Below are positions 24,561 through 33,612 of a stretch of DNA of 64,000 nucleotides, piece by piece. Under the pieces are notes generated by a model. It searched no databases. It was given only the letters and a program-made list of their open reading frames with translations, and had not been told where the DNA came from. Location of the stretch: NCBI GenBank assembly GCA_009692425.1, contig SHZF01000004.1, forward strand, positions 74,175-138,174, in the 5' to 3' direction. Position 1 is the stretch's first letter. Every line of letters starts with the position of its first letter. The DNA is from Myxococcales bacterium. GTDB lineage: Bacteria > Myxococcota_A > UBA9042. The position numbers and the translations under genes are program-made.

Positions 24561-26357
24561 ATGACTTCTCAAAAGCCCCTGCGCGTCGTGGCCTGGCTCG
24601 TCGGCGGCTGGCTCGGCCTCGCGCTGGTGACGGCGTTGGGGCTGGAGGTCGCGCGCCACCTGAAGAAGCCGGGCCTGCCGATGGAACTCGCCGGCCTCGT
24701 GAAGCATCCGGTATTTGCCGGCCGGGAAGCCGAAGCAAAGGGGACGTTTGACGACGTGTTCCGTTCCGTGGTGACGACGTCCACGTACGACGCGTTCAAC
24801 GGCTGGCACTACGGTGCGTTCGAGAGCAAGACTTGGACGACGGACGCCAACGGGTATCGCCAGGTGCCCGGCCGGCCTCCGCAGGCCTTGCGGCGCATCT
24901 ACCTGTTCGGCGGCTCGACGCTTGCGGGCTGGGGTGTGCCGCCGGCCGACTCGATCCTCGCCAAGGTGCAGGCGCTCCTGCCGGACGCCGAAGTGGTCAG
25001 CGGTGCACACGGCGCGTATACGTCGCGCCAGGGTCTGACGGGGCTGCTGCGCACGGTGTCGGAGCGCGGCGATCTGGGCGGCGATGTCGTCGTGTTCTAT
25101 GACGGTTACAACGACTTCTGGGTCGGCTGCGCGGTCGGCGATCCCAGCCTGGTGACACTGTTCGAGGCGACGCTCGGCGACGCCTTTCGCGACAGCCGGG
25201 CCCGCCGCACCGCCAGTCCGCTGGGCGTGTTCGCCGCGCCGTTCTGGCGCCCTTTTGCCGAGGCGTACGCGCAGGCGACCGGCCAGGCTTTCCGCGACAT
25301 CCCGCAAGGTTCGCGTTGCGATGCCGAGCCCGCGCGGCGCCAGCGCATCGCCGCACAGTTCGTGCGCAACTGGCGCATGGCCAAGGGCGTGACCGAACAG
25401 TTCGGGGGCCACTTCGTCGGGTTCTTCGGGCCGGCCCTGCCGCTGTCGAAGAACCGCGGCGACTCCATTCCGGCGCCGGTGCGTGCCATCATCGACCAGC
25501 GCGACGTGGCGTTCGCTCAGGCGCAGCGCGAAACCGTGGCCGCCGTGCGCGCCCTCGACCAGCCGTGGGCACGCGAGCTGACGACGCTCTATGACGCTGA
25601 CTCCAAAGCGGATGTCTTCCTCGACGCCACCCACGTCACTGCCGCCGGAGCCGAATTGGCCGCCCGCGCGATCGTCGATGCAGTGCGCCCCCTGCTTGGC
25701 GCGGTGCCCGGCGCGACCGCACCGCAAGACACCAGGCCGCAGGTTGCGATCACGGCGCCCGCGCTGGGTGCCAGCGCCAGCCCGACGGCCGACGACGGCC
25801 CCTTCCTTGACTGCCCCGCAGCCGCCGTCAACGCGCTGGGCGTCGGCAAGCCCTGCACGACGCAAACCGACTGCGCCGGGCAACGCGCGGTGACGTGTCT
25901 GGCCGCCACCGAAGACAACGGCTTTCCTTTCTGCACGACGTTCTGTTTCGGTCTCGTCGCCGACGAATGCGGTCCAGCCGCCCGCTGCATCCAGCGCGGC
26001 GATCGCCCTGGCGTGTGCGCGCCCCAGGTCTGCGCGGCCCGCCTCGAAGTCCAACCTGCCGCCAGCGTCGCCATCGACAAGAAGTGCACGGCGGGCCAGG
26101 CCAACGACTTCGGCGTCGGCAAGCCGTGTTCGTCGCACGCGGATTGCGCAGGCTTCCGGGTCGCGCGCAGTTGCGCCGTGATATTCAAGCCGACGAACCC
26201 CGCGTGGTGCTCGGTCCTGTGCTCGAGCGATGCCGAGTGCGGCCCGGGCGCGTTCTGCTGGGCCGAGGCGACCGTCGAGCAGGGCGTGCGCCTGACGGTG
26301 CGCTCGTGTGCACCGATCGCGTGCAAGCTCCCGGCGGGAGTTTCCCAGCCGCCCTGA
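24561..26357 (+). CDS. SGNH/GDSL-type hydrolase with Cys-rich GVGKPC tail
   Basis: 598 residues. An N-terminal hydrophobic helix (VVAWLVGGWLGLALVTALGL) anchors or exports the protein. Residues ~110-370 look like an SGNH hydrolase: RRIYLFGGSTLAGWGVP (GGST with nucleophile Ser near 119), VFYDGYNDFW (block with Asn) and FLDATHVTAAG (Asp and His near 355-358). From ~410 onward the protein carries two Cys-rich modules beginning GVGKPC (CTTQTDCAGQRAVTC and CSSHADCAGFRVARSC), also found in its two neighbours. The hydrolase part should cleave an ester or acetyl group at the cell surface; the tail may bind or anchor. ATG follows a GGAGAG-type site. It looks like a second gene of the same operon. Confidence 0.75.
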   Translation: MTSQKPLRVVAWLVGGWLGLALVTALGLEVARHLKKPGLPMELAGLVKHPVFAGREAEAKGTFDDVFRSVVTTSTYDAFNGWHYGAFESKTWTTDANGYRQVPGRPPQALRRIYLFGGSTLAGWGVPPADSILAKVQALLPDAEVVSGAHGAYTSRQGLTGLLRTVSERGDLGGDVVVFYDGYNDFWVGCAVGDPSLVTLFEATLGDAFRDSRARRTASPLGVFAAPFWRPFAEAYAQATGQAFRDIPQGSRCDAEPARRQRIAAQFVRNWRMAKGVTEQFGGHFVGFFGPALPLSKNRGDSIPAPVRAIIDQRDVAFAQAQRETVAAVRALDQPWARELTTLYDADSKADVFLDATHVTAAGAELAARAIVDAVRPLLGAVPGATAPQDTRPQVAITAPALGASASPTADDGPFLDCPAAAVNALGVGKPCTTQTDCAGQRAVTCLAATEDNGFPFCTTFCFGLVADECGPAARCIQRGDRPGVCAPQVCAARLEVQPAASVAIDKKCTAGQANDFGVGKPCSSHADCAGFRVARSCAVIFKPTNPAWCSVLCSSDAECGPGAFCWAEATVEQGVRLTVRSCAPIACKLPAGVSQPP

Positions 26358-26385
26358 GCGCATATCGGCAGCATCACAAATCTGC

Positions 26386-26413
26386 TTGCACCGAGCGGCA
26401 GCCTTGTAGTACT
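26386..26413 (+). promoter_or_regulatory. Possible sigma-70-like promoter
   Basis: TTGCAC at 26386-26391 and TAGTAC/AGTACT at 26407-26413 are spaced 15-16 bp, in the most AT-rich part of the short gap before the propeller lipoprotein gene. A GGAGG site follows about 10 bp before its ATG. This is only a consensus match by eye. Confidence 0.3.
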
Positions 26414-26450
26414 CTCAGGACCGCGTCCCCCCCACGACGGAGGTTTCACA

Positions 26451-27662
26451 ATGAATCGCGTGTTCCCGGAGTTGGCGGACGCCAACGGATCTCTTCGCCC
26501 TACCACGTTCTTCGCCGGTGTGTGCCGGGGACTCGGGGTAGTCGTACTGCTCGCAGCGGTCGGCTGTGCCGGTCCCGCTGCCGAGTCGCCCGCTGCCGCC
26601 AAGTTCGACACGACGTTCAAGCCCTTGGGCTACATGATGCTGGTCGACAGCTCGCTCGTGGTCGTCGATCTGTTCGACATGAAGGAAGTCGATCGCTTCA
26701 AGGTCGGTCACCACGCCGTGCACCAGGTGGCCGTGCTGCCCGACAACCGCACGGTGTACACGGGCAACCACGACGACAACACGATCGTAAAGCTCGTGTT
26801 CACTGACAACGGCCGCAAGCACACCTCGCAGATCGTGGCGAAGTCGCCGGTGAACCTGCACCTGCTCGGCACCTCGCCCGACGGCCGGTTCGTGGTCGTG
26901 ACGAGTCGCATGGAACTCAACGAGCTGATGAAGCTGCCGCCAAACTCCGGCCTGCCGGACGATTCGATCGCGATCCTCGACACGCAGACGGACAAGATCG
27001 TCAAGGTCTTGGCGCTGCAGTCGCCCGCGATGCCGGCGTTCGCCGTCGATGGCAAGTTCCTCTATGTCAACAATGCTCACCACGGCACCCTGAGCGTGGT
27101 CGAGACGCAGGGCTGGACGGAAATCCAGCGGTTGCCGCTCTACACCGAGACGAAGCTGGCGCCGACGGCCACGGGTCGTGCGCACGTCGCGCCAGACGGC
27201 TTGGACGTGTCGGCGAACGGCAAGTGGGTCGTCTCGGCGGACTACGAGGCGCGCTCGTTGACCGTGTTCGCCGCAGGCGCCGATGGCAAGCTGAGCGGCC
27301 CGCGCAAGGTGCCGTACCCACTGGCGAACGGGATGCCGCACGACGTCCGGTTCACGCCCGACAGCAAGACCTTCTGGGTCATCGACTACGACCGCCTGCC
27401 CGATCCGGGCGACGAGGTCGGCAATGCGAAGATCGTCACGCATGTGCGCGTGTTCGATGTCGAGACGCTGGCTGAGACGCGCACGATGGCGTTCCCCCGC
27501 GCGGTCGGTCGCGTCGCGCTGCCGCACTACAGCAAGAATGCGTTCATGACGACAAATATCGGTGGGCTGCTGTCCGTCGATCGCGCCTCGGGTGAACTGC
27601 AGGGCGAGATCGTATCGGGTGGCTTGGGCGTGCCGGTGATTTGCGGCATGGTCAGCTACTAG
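26451..27662 (+). CDS. Beta-propeller (YVTN/NHL-like) lipoprotein
   Basis: 403 residues. GLGVVVLLAAVGCAGP is a lipobox (Cys39) after an unusually long n-region, so a later start is possible. The mature protein is built of repeating four-strand blades of the type HQVAVLPDNRTVYTGNHDDN, LLGTSPDGRFVVVTS, IAILDTQTDKIVKVLAL, APDGLDVSANGKWVVSADY and DVRFTPDSKTFWVIDYD, characteristic of YVTN or cytochrome-like seven-bladed propellers found in secreted proteins. No cofactor ligand is evident. Nearby genes 30820-33603 encode two other propeller lipoproteins and a dihaem cytochrome c. The role is unknown; substrate binding or electron-transfer partnership is an inference from context. Confidence 0.75.
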   Translation: MNRVFPELADANGSLRPTTFFAGVCRGLGVVVLLAAVGCAGPAAESPAAAKFDTTFKPLGYMMLVDSSLVVVDLFDMKEVDRFKVGHHAVHQVAVLPDNRTVYTGNHDDNTIVKLVFTDNGRKHTSQIVAKSPVNLHLLGTSPDGRFVVVTSRMELNELMKLPPNSGLPDDSIAILDTQTDKIVKVLALQSPAMPAFAVDGKFLYVNNAHHGTLSVVETQGWTEIQRLPLYTETKLAPTATGRAHVAPDGLDVSANGKWVVSADYEARSLTVFAAGADGKLSGPRKVPYPLANGMPHDVRFTPDSKTFWVIDYDRLPDPGDEVGNAKIVTHVRVFDVETLAETRTMAFPRAVGRVALPHYSKNAFMTTNIGGLLSVDRASGELQGEIVSGGLGVPVICGMVSY

Positions 27663-28396
27663 CTCGCGTCTGCCGCCTGGGCACTGCACAACACGGGTCC
27701 GCTTGGTCAGGCCGCCGCGCGTTGAGCGCGCTGCTGCTCTGTGCGACGACGTGCAGCCAGACGGACCCTTTGCCCACGGCTGACGCGTCAGCGGGCCGCG
27801 CCAGCGACGCACAAGGAGCCACCGACGACGGTTTGGGCGCCAAGCCCGCCGTGCAGCCCGACACGGCGGGGCTGGCCCCTTGCCTGGCGCAACCTGTGGG
27901 TAACCACGGCGTCGGCAAACCGTGCAGCGCGAACAAGGACTGCTTCGGCCAGTTTGCCGTCACCTGCCTGACGGACCTCGGCGCCGCTGCCCCGCGCTTC
28001 TGCACGGAGTACTGCTTCGGTTTCGCCGACGAATGCGAGGGAGGCGTCTGCATGCCGCGCGGCAAGCAGCCCGCCATCTGCGTGCCACCTGCGTGTGCCG
28101 CCCGCTATGCCGTGCCCGTGCCGGTCGGCGTGACCTGCACGGAGGACTGCGTCGCACCGCCGTCGGCTCTGGGCGTCGGCAAGCCGTGCACGACGCACGA
28201 GCACTGCGCCGGCCAGATCGCGCAGAGTTGCCCGTACGTGTTCCGCCCCGACAACCAGAAGTGGTGCACGATGCTGTGCAGCGAAGACGAAGAATGCGGA
28301 GCCGGCGCCGTGTGTTGGAAGCGCAAGACCACCGAGAGCGGCAACACCTTCACCATCGGCTCGTGCGCCAATGCGGCGTGTTGCTGGATGCCCTGA
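27641..28396 (+). CDS. Small secreted Cys-rich protein with two GVGKPC modules
   Basis: Up to 251 residues if TTG at 27641 is used, which overlaps the propeller gene by 22 bp; a TTG at 27722 directly before SALLLCATTCSQ would give a shorter leader, so the start is uncertain. The signal-like stretch RRALSALLLCATTC is followed by an Asp/Ala linker and two copies of the Cys-rich module (GVGKPCSANKDCFGQFAVTC and GVGKPCTTHEHCAGQIAQSC), each with a second half such as CSEDEECGAGAVCWKR. The module matches those in the 366-residue lipoprotein and the SGNH protein upstream. No function is known. The protein ends just before a convergent radical SAM gene. Confidence 0.65.
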   Translation: MRHGQLLARVCRLGTAQHGSAWSGRRALSALLLCATTCSQTDPLPTADASAGRASDAQGATDDGLGAKPAVQPDTAGLAPCLAQPVGNHGVGKPCSANKDCFGQFAVTCLTDLGAAAPRFCTEYCFGFADECEGGVCMPRGKQPAICVPPACAARYAVPVPVGVTCTEDCVAPPSALGVGKPCTTHEHCAGQIAQSCPYVFRPDNQKWCTMLCSEDEECGAGAVCWKRKTTESGNTFTIGSCANAACCWMP

Positions 28397-28424
28397 GCGC
28401 GCAAGTCCTGCCGCCGCGCAAGGG

Positions 28425-29936
28425 CTAGCCCGCCACCTGCCGACTCTCGCTCACGCGGGTCGGGACATCCGGGCGGGCGGTGGCGGTCTTTTCGATCCAG
28501 CGCAGAGTCTCGGTCTCCAACAACAGCCCCGGCTCGGTGAGCGCGTAGCCCTGGGCCGTGCGGTGGAGCAGGCCCCACGTGAGCAGTCGCTCGATCTGGG
28601 AGCCGAAGGCCTCTTCGACCGGGAGCCCGCAGCGGGCGCGGAAGGCGGTGCCGTCCAGCCCCGGCCGCAGCTTGAGCGGGAGCAGGAAGTGCTTCAGGCG
28701 GGTCTGCGCGGGCGTCACCTCGAGCAGGTGGGTCAGCGGCAGGTGGCCGGCGTCGAGGGCAGCCAGGTAGTCGCGCGTGATGTGGCTGTTGCGCCAGCTG
28801 AGCCCGGCGATCTGGGACTGGGCGCGGGTGCCGAGCCCCAGGTTGAACCCGCCGCCGCGCGTGAAGTAGTTCTGCGCGTGGACGAAGCTCGGGTCGCGCA
28901 CGTAGCGGTTGTTCTCCGAGCGGTGGTAGCCCAACTGGGCGAGGTAGCAGCGGCCGAGCACCTGCATGAAGTAGACGGAGAGAATGGACGGGAAGTCCGC
29001 ATCGTTGCGCTGCCAGAATCGCGTCTTGCGATGCAACCGCAGCGGATAGAACGTGACGGCGCCGGGCAGCAACTCGCCAACGGTCGTCAGCGTCCGCACG
29101 AAATCGCCCAGCGTCTGGTGCGGCAGGCCGGTGATGAGGTCGATGTTGACGTGGCCCATCCCGCTGGCCATCGCCTCGGCGACCCGGGCCCGCGCCAGGG
29201 CGCCATCGTGGGCGCGCCGGCAGTCGCGCAACAGCGGGTCCTCGAACGACTCGACGCCGAAGCTGAGCGCCCCGAAGCCGCGCGCCAGCACCCCCGCCGC
29301 TTTGGCGCCGTCGAGCGTGCTCGGGCTGCCTTCGAGCGTCATCGGAATGCCCGACGGCAGTGCCAGTTCCGTCTGCAGCATGCCGAGCACTTCGTCGATT
29401 TCGTCGAGCGTCAGGTACGAGCCGGTGCCGCCGCCGATGTAGAGAGACGCTGCGGGGGGCGGGCCGTCGGGGAATCGTCCGGCGATCAGCCGCATCTCGG
29501 CGTGCAGGCGGCTCAGGTAGGCGCGCACGGGGCCGCGGTCTCCTCGGGTGTTCTTGCCCGCGGTGGTGCAGAAGGCACACGCCGATTCGCAGAAGGGGAC
29601 ATCGACATAGAGTGCCACGCCCCCGCGTGCGGCACCGGCGGGCCAGCGCAGGCGGTCGGTGGCGGCGGCCGCATCGACGACGGGTGAGCCCTTGCGTGGT
29701 TCGGGAAAGCAGAACAGGTCCAAGTAACTGCGGGCGTGCCGCACGAATTCGAGCCGCATCAGCTCTTCGATGCGCATCCGTTCAAGCGCCGCGGCGGCCT
29801 CAGCAAGGAGCGAATCGTCCACGAATTCGGCGACCCGGCGCAGTTCGGCGACCGCAGGGCCGTCCCGATCGACGCCCCACCAGTTCGCGTGGAGTTCGGC
29901 GTCTGCGTCGGCGATCCGGGTGGAGAACGTGTGCAT
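28425..29936 (-). CDS. HemW/HemN-like radical SAM protein
   Basis: 503 residues. The cluster motif is Cys116-x3-Cys120-x2-Cys123 in PFCESACAFC, preceded by ALYVDV; YIGGGTGSYL and FGVESFEDPLLRDCRRAHDG and HVNIDLITGLPHQT follow, all typical of the HemW/HemN family. The C-terminal part (RCGLPVEEAFGSQIERL, GYALTEPGLLL) resembles the HemW C-terminal winged helix. The N-terminal 100 residues are not from HemW. It shares the same plan as the N-terminal half of the 605-3184 fusion but lacks the oxidoreductase. ATG at 29936 is chosen; a slightly longer N-terminus is possible. Coproporphyrinogen oxidation cannot be claimed, because related proteins transfer heme or do other chemistry. It is in the same direction as the cytochrome c gene. 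Confidence 0.8.
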   Translation of the reverse strand: MHTFSTRIADADAELHANWWGVDRDGPAVAELRRVAEFVDDSLLAEAAAALERMRIEELMRLEFVRHARSYLDLFCFPEPRKGSPVVDAAAATDRLRWPAGAARGGVALYVDVPFCESACAFCTTAGKNTRGDRGPVRAYLSRLHAEMRLIAGRFPDGPPPAASLYIGGGTGSYLTLDEIDEVLGMLQTELALPSGIPMTLEGSPSTLDGAKAAGVLARGFGALSFGVESFEDPLLRDCRRAHDGALARARVAEAMASGMGHVNIDLITGLPHQTLGDFVRTLTTVGELLPGAVTFYPLRLHRKTRFWQRNDADFPSILSVYFMQVLGRCYLAQLGYHRSENNRYVRDPSFVHAQNYFTRGGGFNLGLGTRAQSQIAGLSWRNSHITRDYLAALDAGHLPLTHLLEVTPAQTRLKHFLLPLKLRPGLDGTAFRARCGLPVEEAFGSQIERLLTWGLLHRTAQGYALTEPGLLLETETLRWIEKTATARPDVPTRVSESRQVAG

Positions 29937-30079
29937 CTTTGCCGCCTGCCACCCGAGGCCTCTTGGCCGATTCGCACCCAACGCCGATCAGTGGAGCACC
30001 GCCGGCTCCGGAAGGCAAGGGAATGTGCCGATTCCGGTGGTCGATCGTCGGCACATCTCAGTGTGATTGCAGCAGATAA

Positions 30080-30823
30080 TTAGAGGGTGTCGTACAATCC
30101 GAACCACGTCAGCAAAGCGGCCAGATCGGCATCGCTCAGCACCTCGCGCGAATACGGGGGCATGTCGCCGCCGTAGCCGAAAAAGCCGCCGTGGCGCACC
30201 TTCTCGACGAACACGACTCGCAGCAGCGCGGGCGAGTAGCCGGCGTGATCCAGCACGGCTTGCTCCGGCAGTCGTGGGACGCGGGTCGCGAGCCGCCCCA
30301 GGCCGGTGTGGGCGGCGCCGTGGCACGACCGGCATGCGACGTCGTAAACCTGCGCGCCCCGGGTGCCGTCGCCCGGCGGCAGGTCGAGCGCTGCCTGGAC
30401 GGCCGTGAACGGCCACACTGTCGTGACGTCGGCCGGCAGATGGACGAGAAAGGCCCACAGCGCCCGCGCTTCGACGTCCGTCGCGGCCCACGGGGCTGGG
30501 GCGTGCTGGAAGCGCGCACGGCACACGTTGACGGCCCGCAGCAGGTCGGCCTCGGCACCTCCCCACCAACGCCCACGCTGGGTAACGCCGGCGAGCGGCG
30601 CACCTGGCAGGATCGGCGCCGACGCTACCTGGCCGGGAACGGGAGCGGCGCTGCTGTGCAGCGGGTGGCAGGTCTTGCACGCGTACAGGTTGAGCTTCGA
30701 CGGCGACGCGGGGACGATTCCCGCATACAGGTCGGCACCGTGCTGCACGGCATCGACAGCGACCACACCTGGATCGCAGGCGGCGAGTGCAATCAGCAGC
30801 CATGCCACGTGCCGCAACCTCAC
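30080..30823 (-). CDS. Dihaem c-type cytochrome lipoprotein
   Basis: 247 residues. WLLIALAACDPG is a lipobox with Cys16, so the protein is a membrane-anchored exported cytochrome. Two haem c sites are visible: CKTCH (Cys49, Cys52, His53) and CRSCH (Cys164, Cys167, His168). Met221 in GYGGDMPPYS is a likely sixth ligand for the second haem, as in many monohaem cytochrome c domains; the ligand of the first haem is unclear. The start is GTG, forming a 4-bp GTGA overlap with the stop of the upstream propeller lipoprotein, so the pair is translationally coupled. A propeller plus cytochrome c arrangement is common for periplasmic dehydrogenase or electron-relay systems, but no catalytic partner is seen here. 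Confidence 0.9.
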   Translation of the reverse strand: MRLRHVAWLLIALAACDPGVVAVDAVQHGADLYAGIVPASPSKLNLYACKTCHPLHSSAAPVPGQVASAPILPGAPLAGVTQRGRWWGGAEADLLRAVNVCRARFQHAPAPWAATDVEARALWAFLVHLPADVTTVWPFTAVQAALDLPPGDGTRGAQVYDVACRSCHGAAHTGLGRLATRVPRLPEQAVLDHAGYSPALLRVVFVEKVRHGGFFGYGGDMPPYSREVLSDADLAALLTWFGLYDTL

Positions 30824-32091
30824 CGGGGCACCACGACCAGTTGCACCGGATGCAACCCGACGGCCACCTCACCGCGCGTGGCTAGGCTGGTGGGGTCGAG
30901 CGTCAACAGCTTGCCGGGGACCTTGCCGGTACCCGCGCACACCAGCCACAAGGTCTTGCCGTCGTCGGCCAGCACCGCCTCGTGCGGGCTGCGGCACTCG
31001 GCCGGGGAGAAGGTGCGTTCCACCAGCACGGTGCCCGAATCGGACGCAACCACCTTCACCGCATCGGCATGTTGGGTCGGCACCCACAGAAGGTCGCCGG
31101 CAAGCGACCACGCCGGCCACATCGGAGTGGCGAGCAGGGGCACGCCAGTGCCGACGAAGGCGCGCGTGGCCACGTCGAAAATCTTCAGGTCGAGGCCGAC
31201 GCTGGTCGTCACCGCAACGCGATCGCCGGCGGGCGACAAGCGCACAGCCGAAGGTCCGACCATCGGCGCTCCGGGCTTGCCCTGGCCGTCCGGCATCGGC
31301 ACCAGCGTTGCGGTGGGGGTGCCGGCCAGCGTCACGACGGCCAGCGCGTCCTCGCCGTAGCAGGCGACCCAAGCGGTAGTGGCGTCCGGGCGGCTGAGTG
31401 CGACCCCGTGCGGCGCAACGCAGACCGGCACCTCGAAGGCAAGCCCCAGCGCGCCCGTGCTCACCGGAAACACCGTCAGAACGGCACGCTTGGCTGCCAA
31501 GGTCGTGCCACCGGCGGCGCGCACCAGATCGAAGTGACCCACGACGAGGCGTTTGCCATCGGCCGACAGGCCCAGGTCTGCGGGATTGTTCGCGACCAGG
31601 CGCTCGCCGAGCAATTCGAACGGGCTCAGGCGCCACTGCTGGACCCAACCGGGGCGGCTGCTCTCGCCGTGGCCATGGGCGCCGCTGCCCGGGAGCCCGG
31701 GGCTGGCCAGTCCGACGAACAGGTGATTGCGCGCGCGGTCGAAGCCGAGGTGGTACGGCCCATCCACATCGACCGGATTGCGACCGATCGGCAACACGGC
31801 CAGCACCTTGTGTGCAGCGAGATCGACCACCGTGATCGAGTCGGAGGCCGAGTCGGAGGTCAGCCCCAGCGGTCCCGCTCCGACCCGATTCCAGGTCGGC
31901 AAGCGCTGCTTGGCGAGGTCGAAGGCCGCGCTGCCGTCCCAATCCAGGTAGCGCGACGCTGGGTCGCCGCCGCCACAGGCCCCGAGCCAACTTGCCGCCA
32001 GCACCGTCGCCAGGCCGAAAGAGGTGCGCCGCCCGGGACCGGGCCACGGCGGCAGCGCTGTGGTCGGCGGTGCGGGCATGGCAGTGAGCAT
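30820..32091 (-). CDS. Beta-propeller lipoprotein coupled to cytochrome c
   Basis: 423 residues; LATVLAASWLGACGGGD is a lipobox (Cys39). A second in-frame ATG 12 bp downstream is an equal start. Repeating blades include SDSITVVDLAAHKVLAVLP, LGLSADGKRLVVGHFD, HGVALSRPDATTAWVACYGED, VRLSPAGDRVAVTTSVGLD and HEAVLADDGKTLWLVCAGTG, that is a YVTN-type propeller. The stop overlaps the start of the dihaem cytochrome gene by 4 bp, so both proteins probably work together at the outer face of the membrane. It diverges from another propeller lipoprotein across 168 bp, which may hold a shared regulatory region. The nature of the substrate is not evident. Confidence 0.8.
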   Translation of the reverse strand: MLTAMPAPPTTALPPWPGPGRRTSFGLATVLAASWLGACGGGDPASRYLDWDGSAAFDLAKQRLPTWNRVGAGPLGLTSDSASDSITVVDLAAHKVLAVLPIGRNPVDVDGPYHLGFDRARNHLFVGLASPGLPGSGAHGHGESSRPGWVQQWRLSPFELLGERLVANNPADLGLSADGKRLVVGHFDLVRAAGGTTLAAKRAVLTVFPVSTGALGLAFEVPVCVAPHGVALSRPDATTAWVACYGEDALAVVTLAGTPTATLVPMPDGQGKPGAPMVGPSAVRLSPAGDRVAVTTSVGLDLKIFDVATRAFVGTGVPLLATPMWPAWSLAGDLLWVPTQHADAVKVVASDSGTVLVERTFSPAECRSPHEAVLADDGKTLWLVCAGTGKVPGKLLTLDPTSLATRGEVAVGLHPVQLVVVPR

Positions 32092-32259
32092 CGCATGTCC
32101 CGCCCCCGCTGCGAAGTCGGGCAGCCGCGTAAGCCCTAGACAAGCGCAGCGTTCACACTTGCCTCGACCCGGCGGCGCTGCTACGTTGCCCACATCGCAG
32201 GGACGCAGGCTGGGCGTGCGCAGCATGCCCGCGTGGTGTTCAGCATCCGTGAGTCGCGC

Positions 32260-33603
32260 ATGAAGGACCGATCGAGCGGATATCGTGGGAAAATGGCGGC
32301 GTTTCCGCTCGCTGCACTGGTGGCGTGCACGGCGCCAGGCGCTGCGGTGGCCCCAGGGGCTACGAGCGCGGGCGTCGATGCAGCAGCAGGGCCCGATGGG
32401 TCCACGCCGCACGACACTGTGCCGGGCAGTTCGGATACGATGCCCAGCAGTTCGGACACCGCGCCGCGAGCCACGTCCGATTCGGCCGCAGGCATCGACA
32501 TCGCGAGTGACTCCAAGGTGTTCGCCGATGCGCTCGTTTCGACGGACGCCGCGCCACCCAACCCGGACGCCAACTTGGACACGGTCGGGGTCGGCCCGGC
32601 CACCGACAAGTTCGGGCTCGCCTTCGTGACGCTGCTCACTGGCAAGGTCGTAGTCGTCGAACGGAAGTCGTTGGAGGCCCAGGCCGTCATCGGCGCTGGC
32701 CACGGCCATACGCACGGCGTGGGCGTGCTGCCCGGGCAGCAGGCCGTCTGGTACGGCAACACCGACGACGAGGCGCTGGACCGCTACGAGCAGGTCAATG
32801 GCGACCCGACGAACTGGAAGCTCGTCGCGAGCGTAAAGGCGCCGGGCATGTTCAAGTTCGTCGAAATCAGCCGCAACGGCGCGATGATGGCGCTGGCTCC
32901 CGACATCCATTTCGTGACGGCAAACAGCATGCCTCCTTCGAAGCAGGTCCTGCTGTTCGACACGAAGACCCAGATGTTTGCCCCACCGGTCGAACTCGCC
33001 GCGCCGACCGTCGTCGCCCTGACTGCCGATGGCGCGACCGCCTACGTCGCCAACACGCTGACCAAGTCCATCGACGTGATCGACACGAAGTCGGCCAAAG
33101 CGACGGCCTCGTGGACCTGGCCGGCTTGCGCGCTCAAGGCACCGCAGTCAATCCTGACGTCCATCGACACGACACCGGACGACAAGACGCTGGCCCTGTG
33201 TACGTTCGGGGGCAGGACGTTGGCGATCTACGATCTGGTCAAGCCGGGGCCCCCGCTCGTGGTCAAATTTCCGATGTATGTCCACTGGGTGGTCTTCTCG
33301 CCGGACAGCAAGACGGCGTTTGTCGTCACCGTCGAAGGCATGTCGATTCCGGGCGACGAAAAGAAGAACGCCGCCATGCCGACGACCCTGGAGCGCGTCG
33401 ATGTGGCCACCGGTACGGTGTTGGGCTCGACCAAGTGGAAGTACGGCTACGCGCACATCGGCATGCCGCCGACTGGCACCTCAGTGTTCGTGACGGGCTC
33501 GTTCAGCACGCTGCTCGAATACGACGCGGCGACGCTCGGCTTGCTCGCCGAAGGCCCCGTGCAGCCTGGGTTGCCGACGCCGGCGATGACGATCTCGTTC
33601 TGA
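32260..33603 (+). CDS. Beta-propeller lipoprotein
   Basis: 447 residues from the ATG at 32260 (an earlier ATG at 32233 is possible). FPLAALVACTAP is the lipobox (Cys23). A Ser/Asp/Ala-rich spacer (~25-100) is followed by blades such as LAFVTLLTGKVVVVERKSL, GVGVLPGQQAVWYGNTDDE, VVALTADGATAYVANTLTKS, SIDTTPDDKTLALCTFGG and WVVFSPDSKTAFVVTVEG. A His cluster (AGHGHTHGVGV) lies in the first blade and might bind metal; this is inference. It is divergent from the propeller-cytochrome c pair and 9 bp from the convergent lipoprotein gene. Same fold class as its neighbours, different sequence. Function unknown. Confidence 0.8.
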   Translation: MKDRSSGYRGKMAAFPLAALVACTAPGAAVAPGATSAGVDAAAGPDGSTPHDTVPGSSDTMPSSSDTAPRATSDSAAGIDIASDSKVFADALVSTDAAPPNPDANLDTVGVGPATDKFGLAFVTLLTGKVVVVERKSLEAQAVIGAGHGHTHGVGVLPGQQAVWYGNTDDEALDRYEQVNGDPTNWKLVASVKAPGMFKFVEISRNGAMMALAPDIHFVTANSMPPSKQVLLFDTKTQMFAPPVELAAPTVVALTADGATAYVANTLTKSIDVIDTKSAKATASWTWPACALKAPQSILTSIDTTPDDKTLALCTFGGRTLAIYDLVKPGPPLVVKFPMYVHWVVFSPDSKTAFVVTVEGMSIPGDEKKNAAMPTTLERVDVATGTVLGSTKWKYGYAHIGMPPTGTSVFVTGSFSTLLEYDAATLGLLAEGPVQPGLPTPAMTISF

Positions 33604-33612
33604 GGACGCGCA

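Noticed and set aside
23919-26363. 814-codon minus-strand frame opposite the SGNH hydrolase and Cys-rich lipoprotein
   Set aside because: The plus strand has lipobox, SGNH motifs and Cys modules; this frame shows none.
28425-29936. Calling the radical SAM gene hemN or hemW
   Set aside because: The motif layout is shared by several functions, and the N-terminus differs, so a symbol would overclaim.
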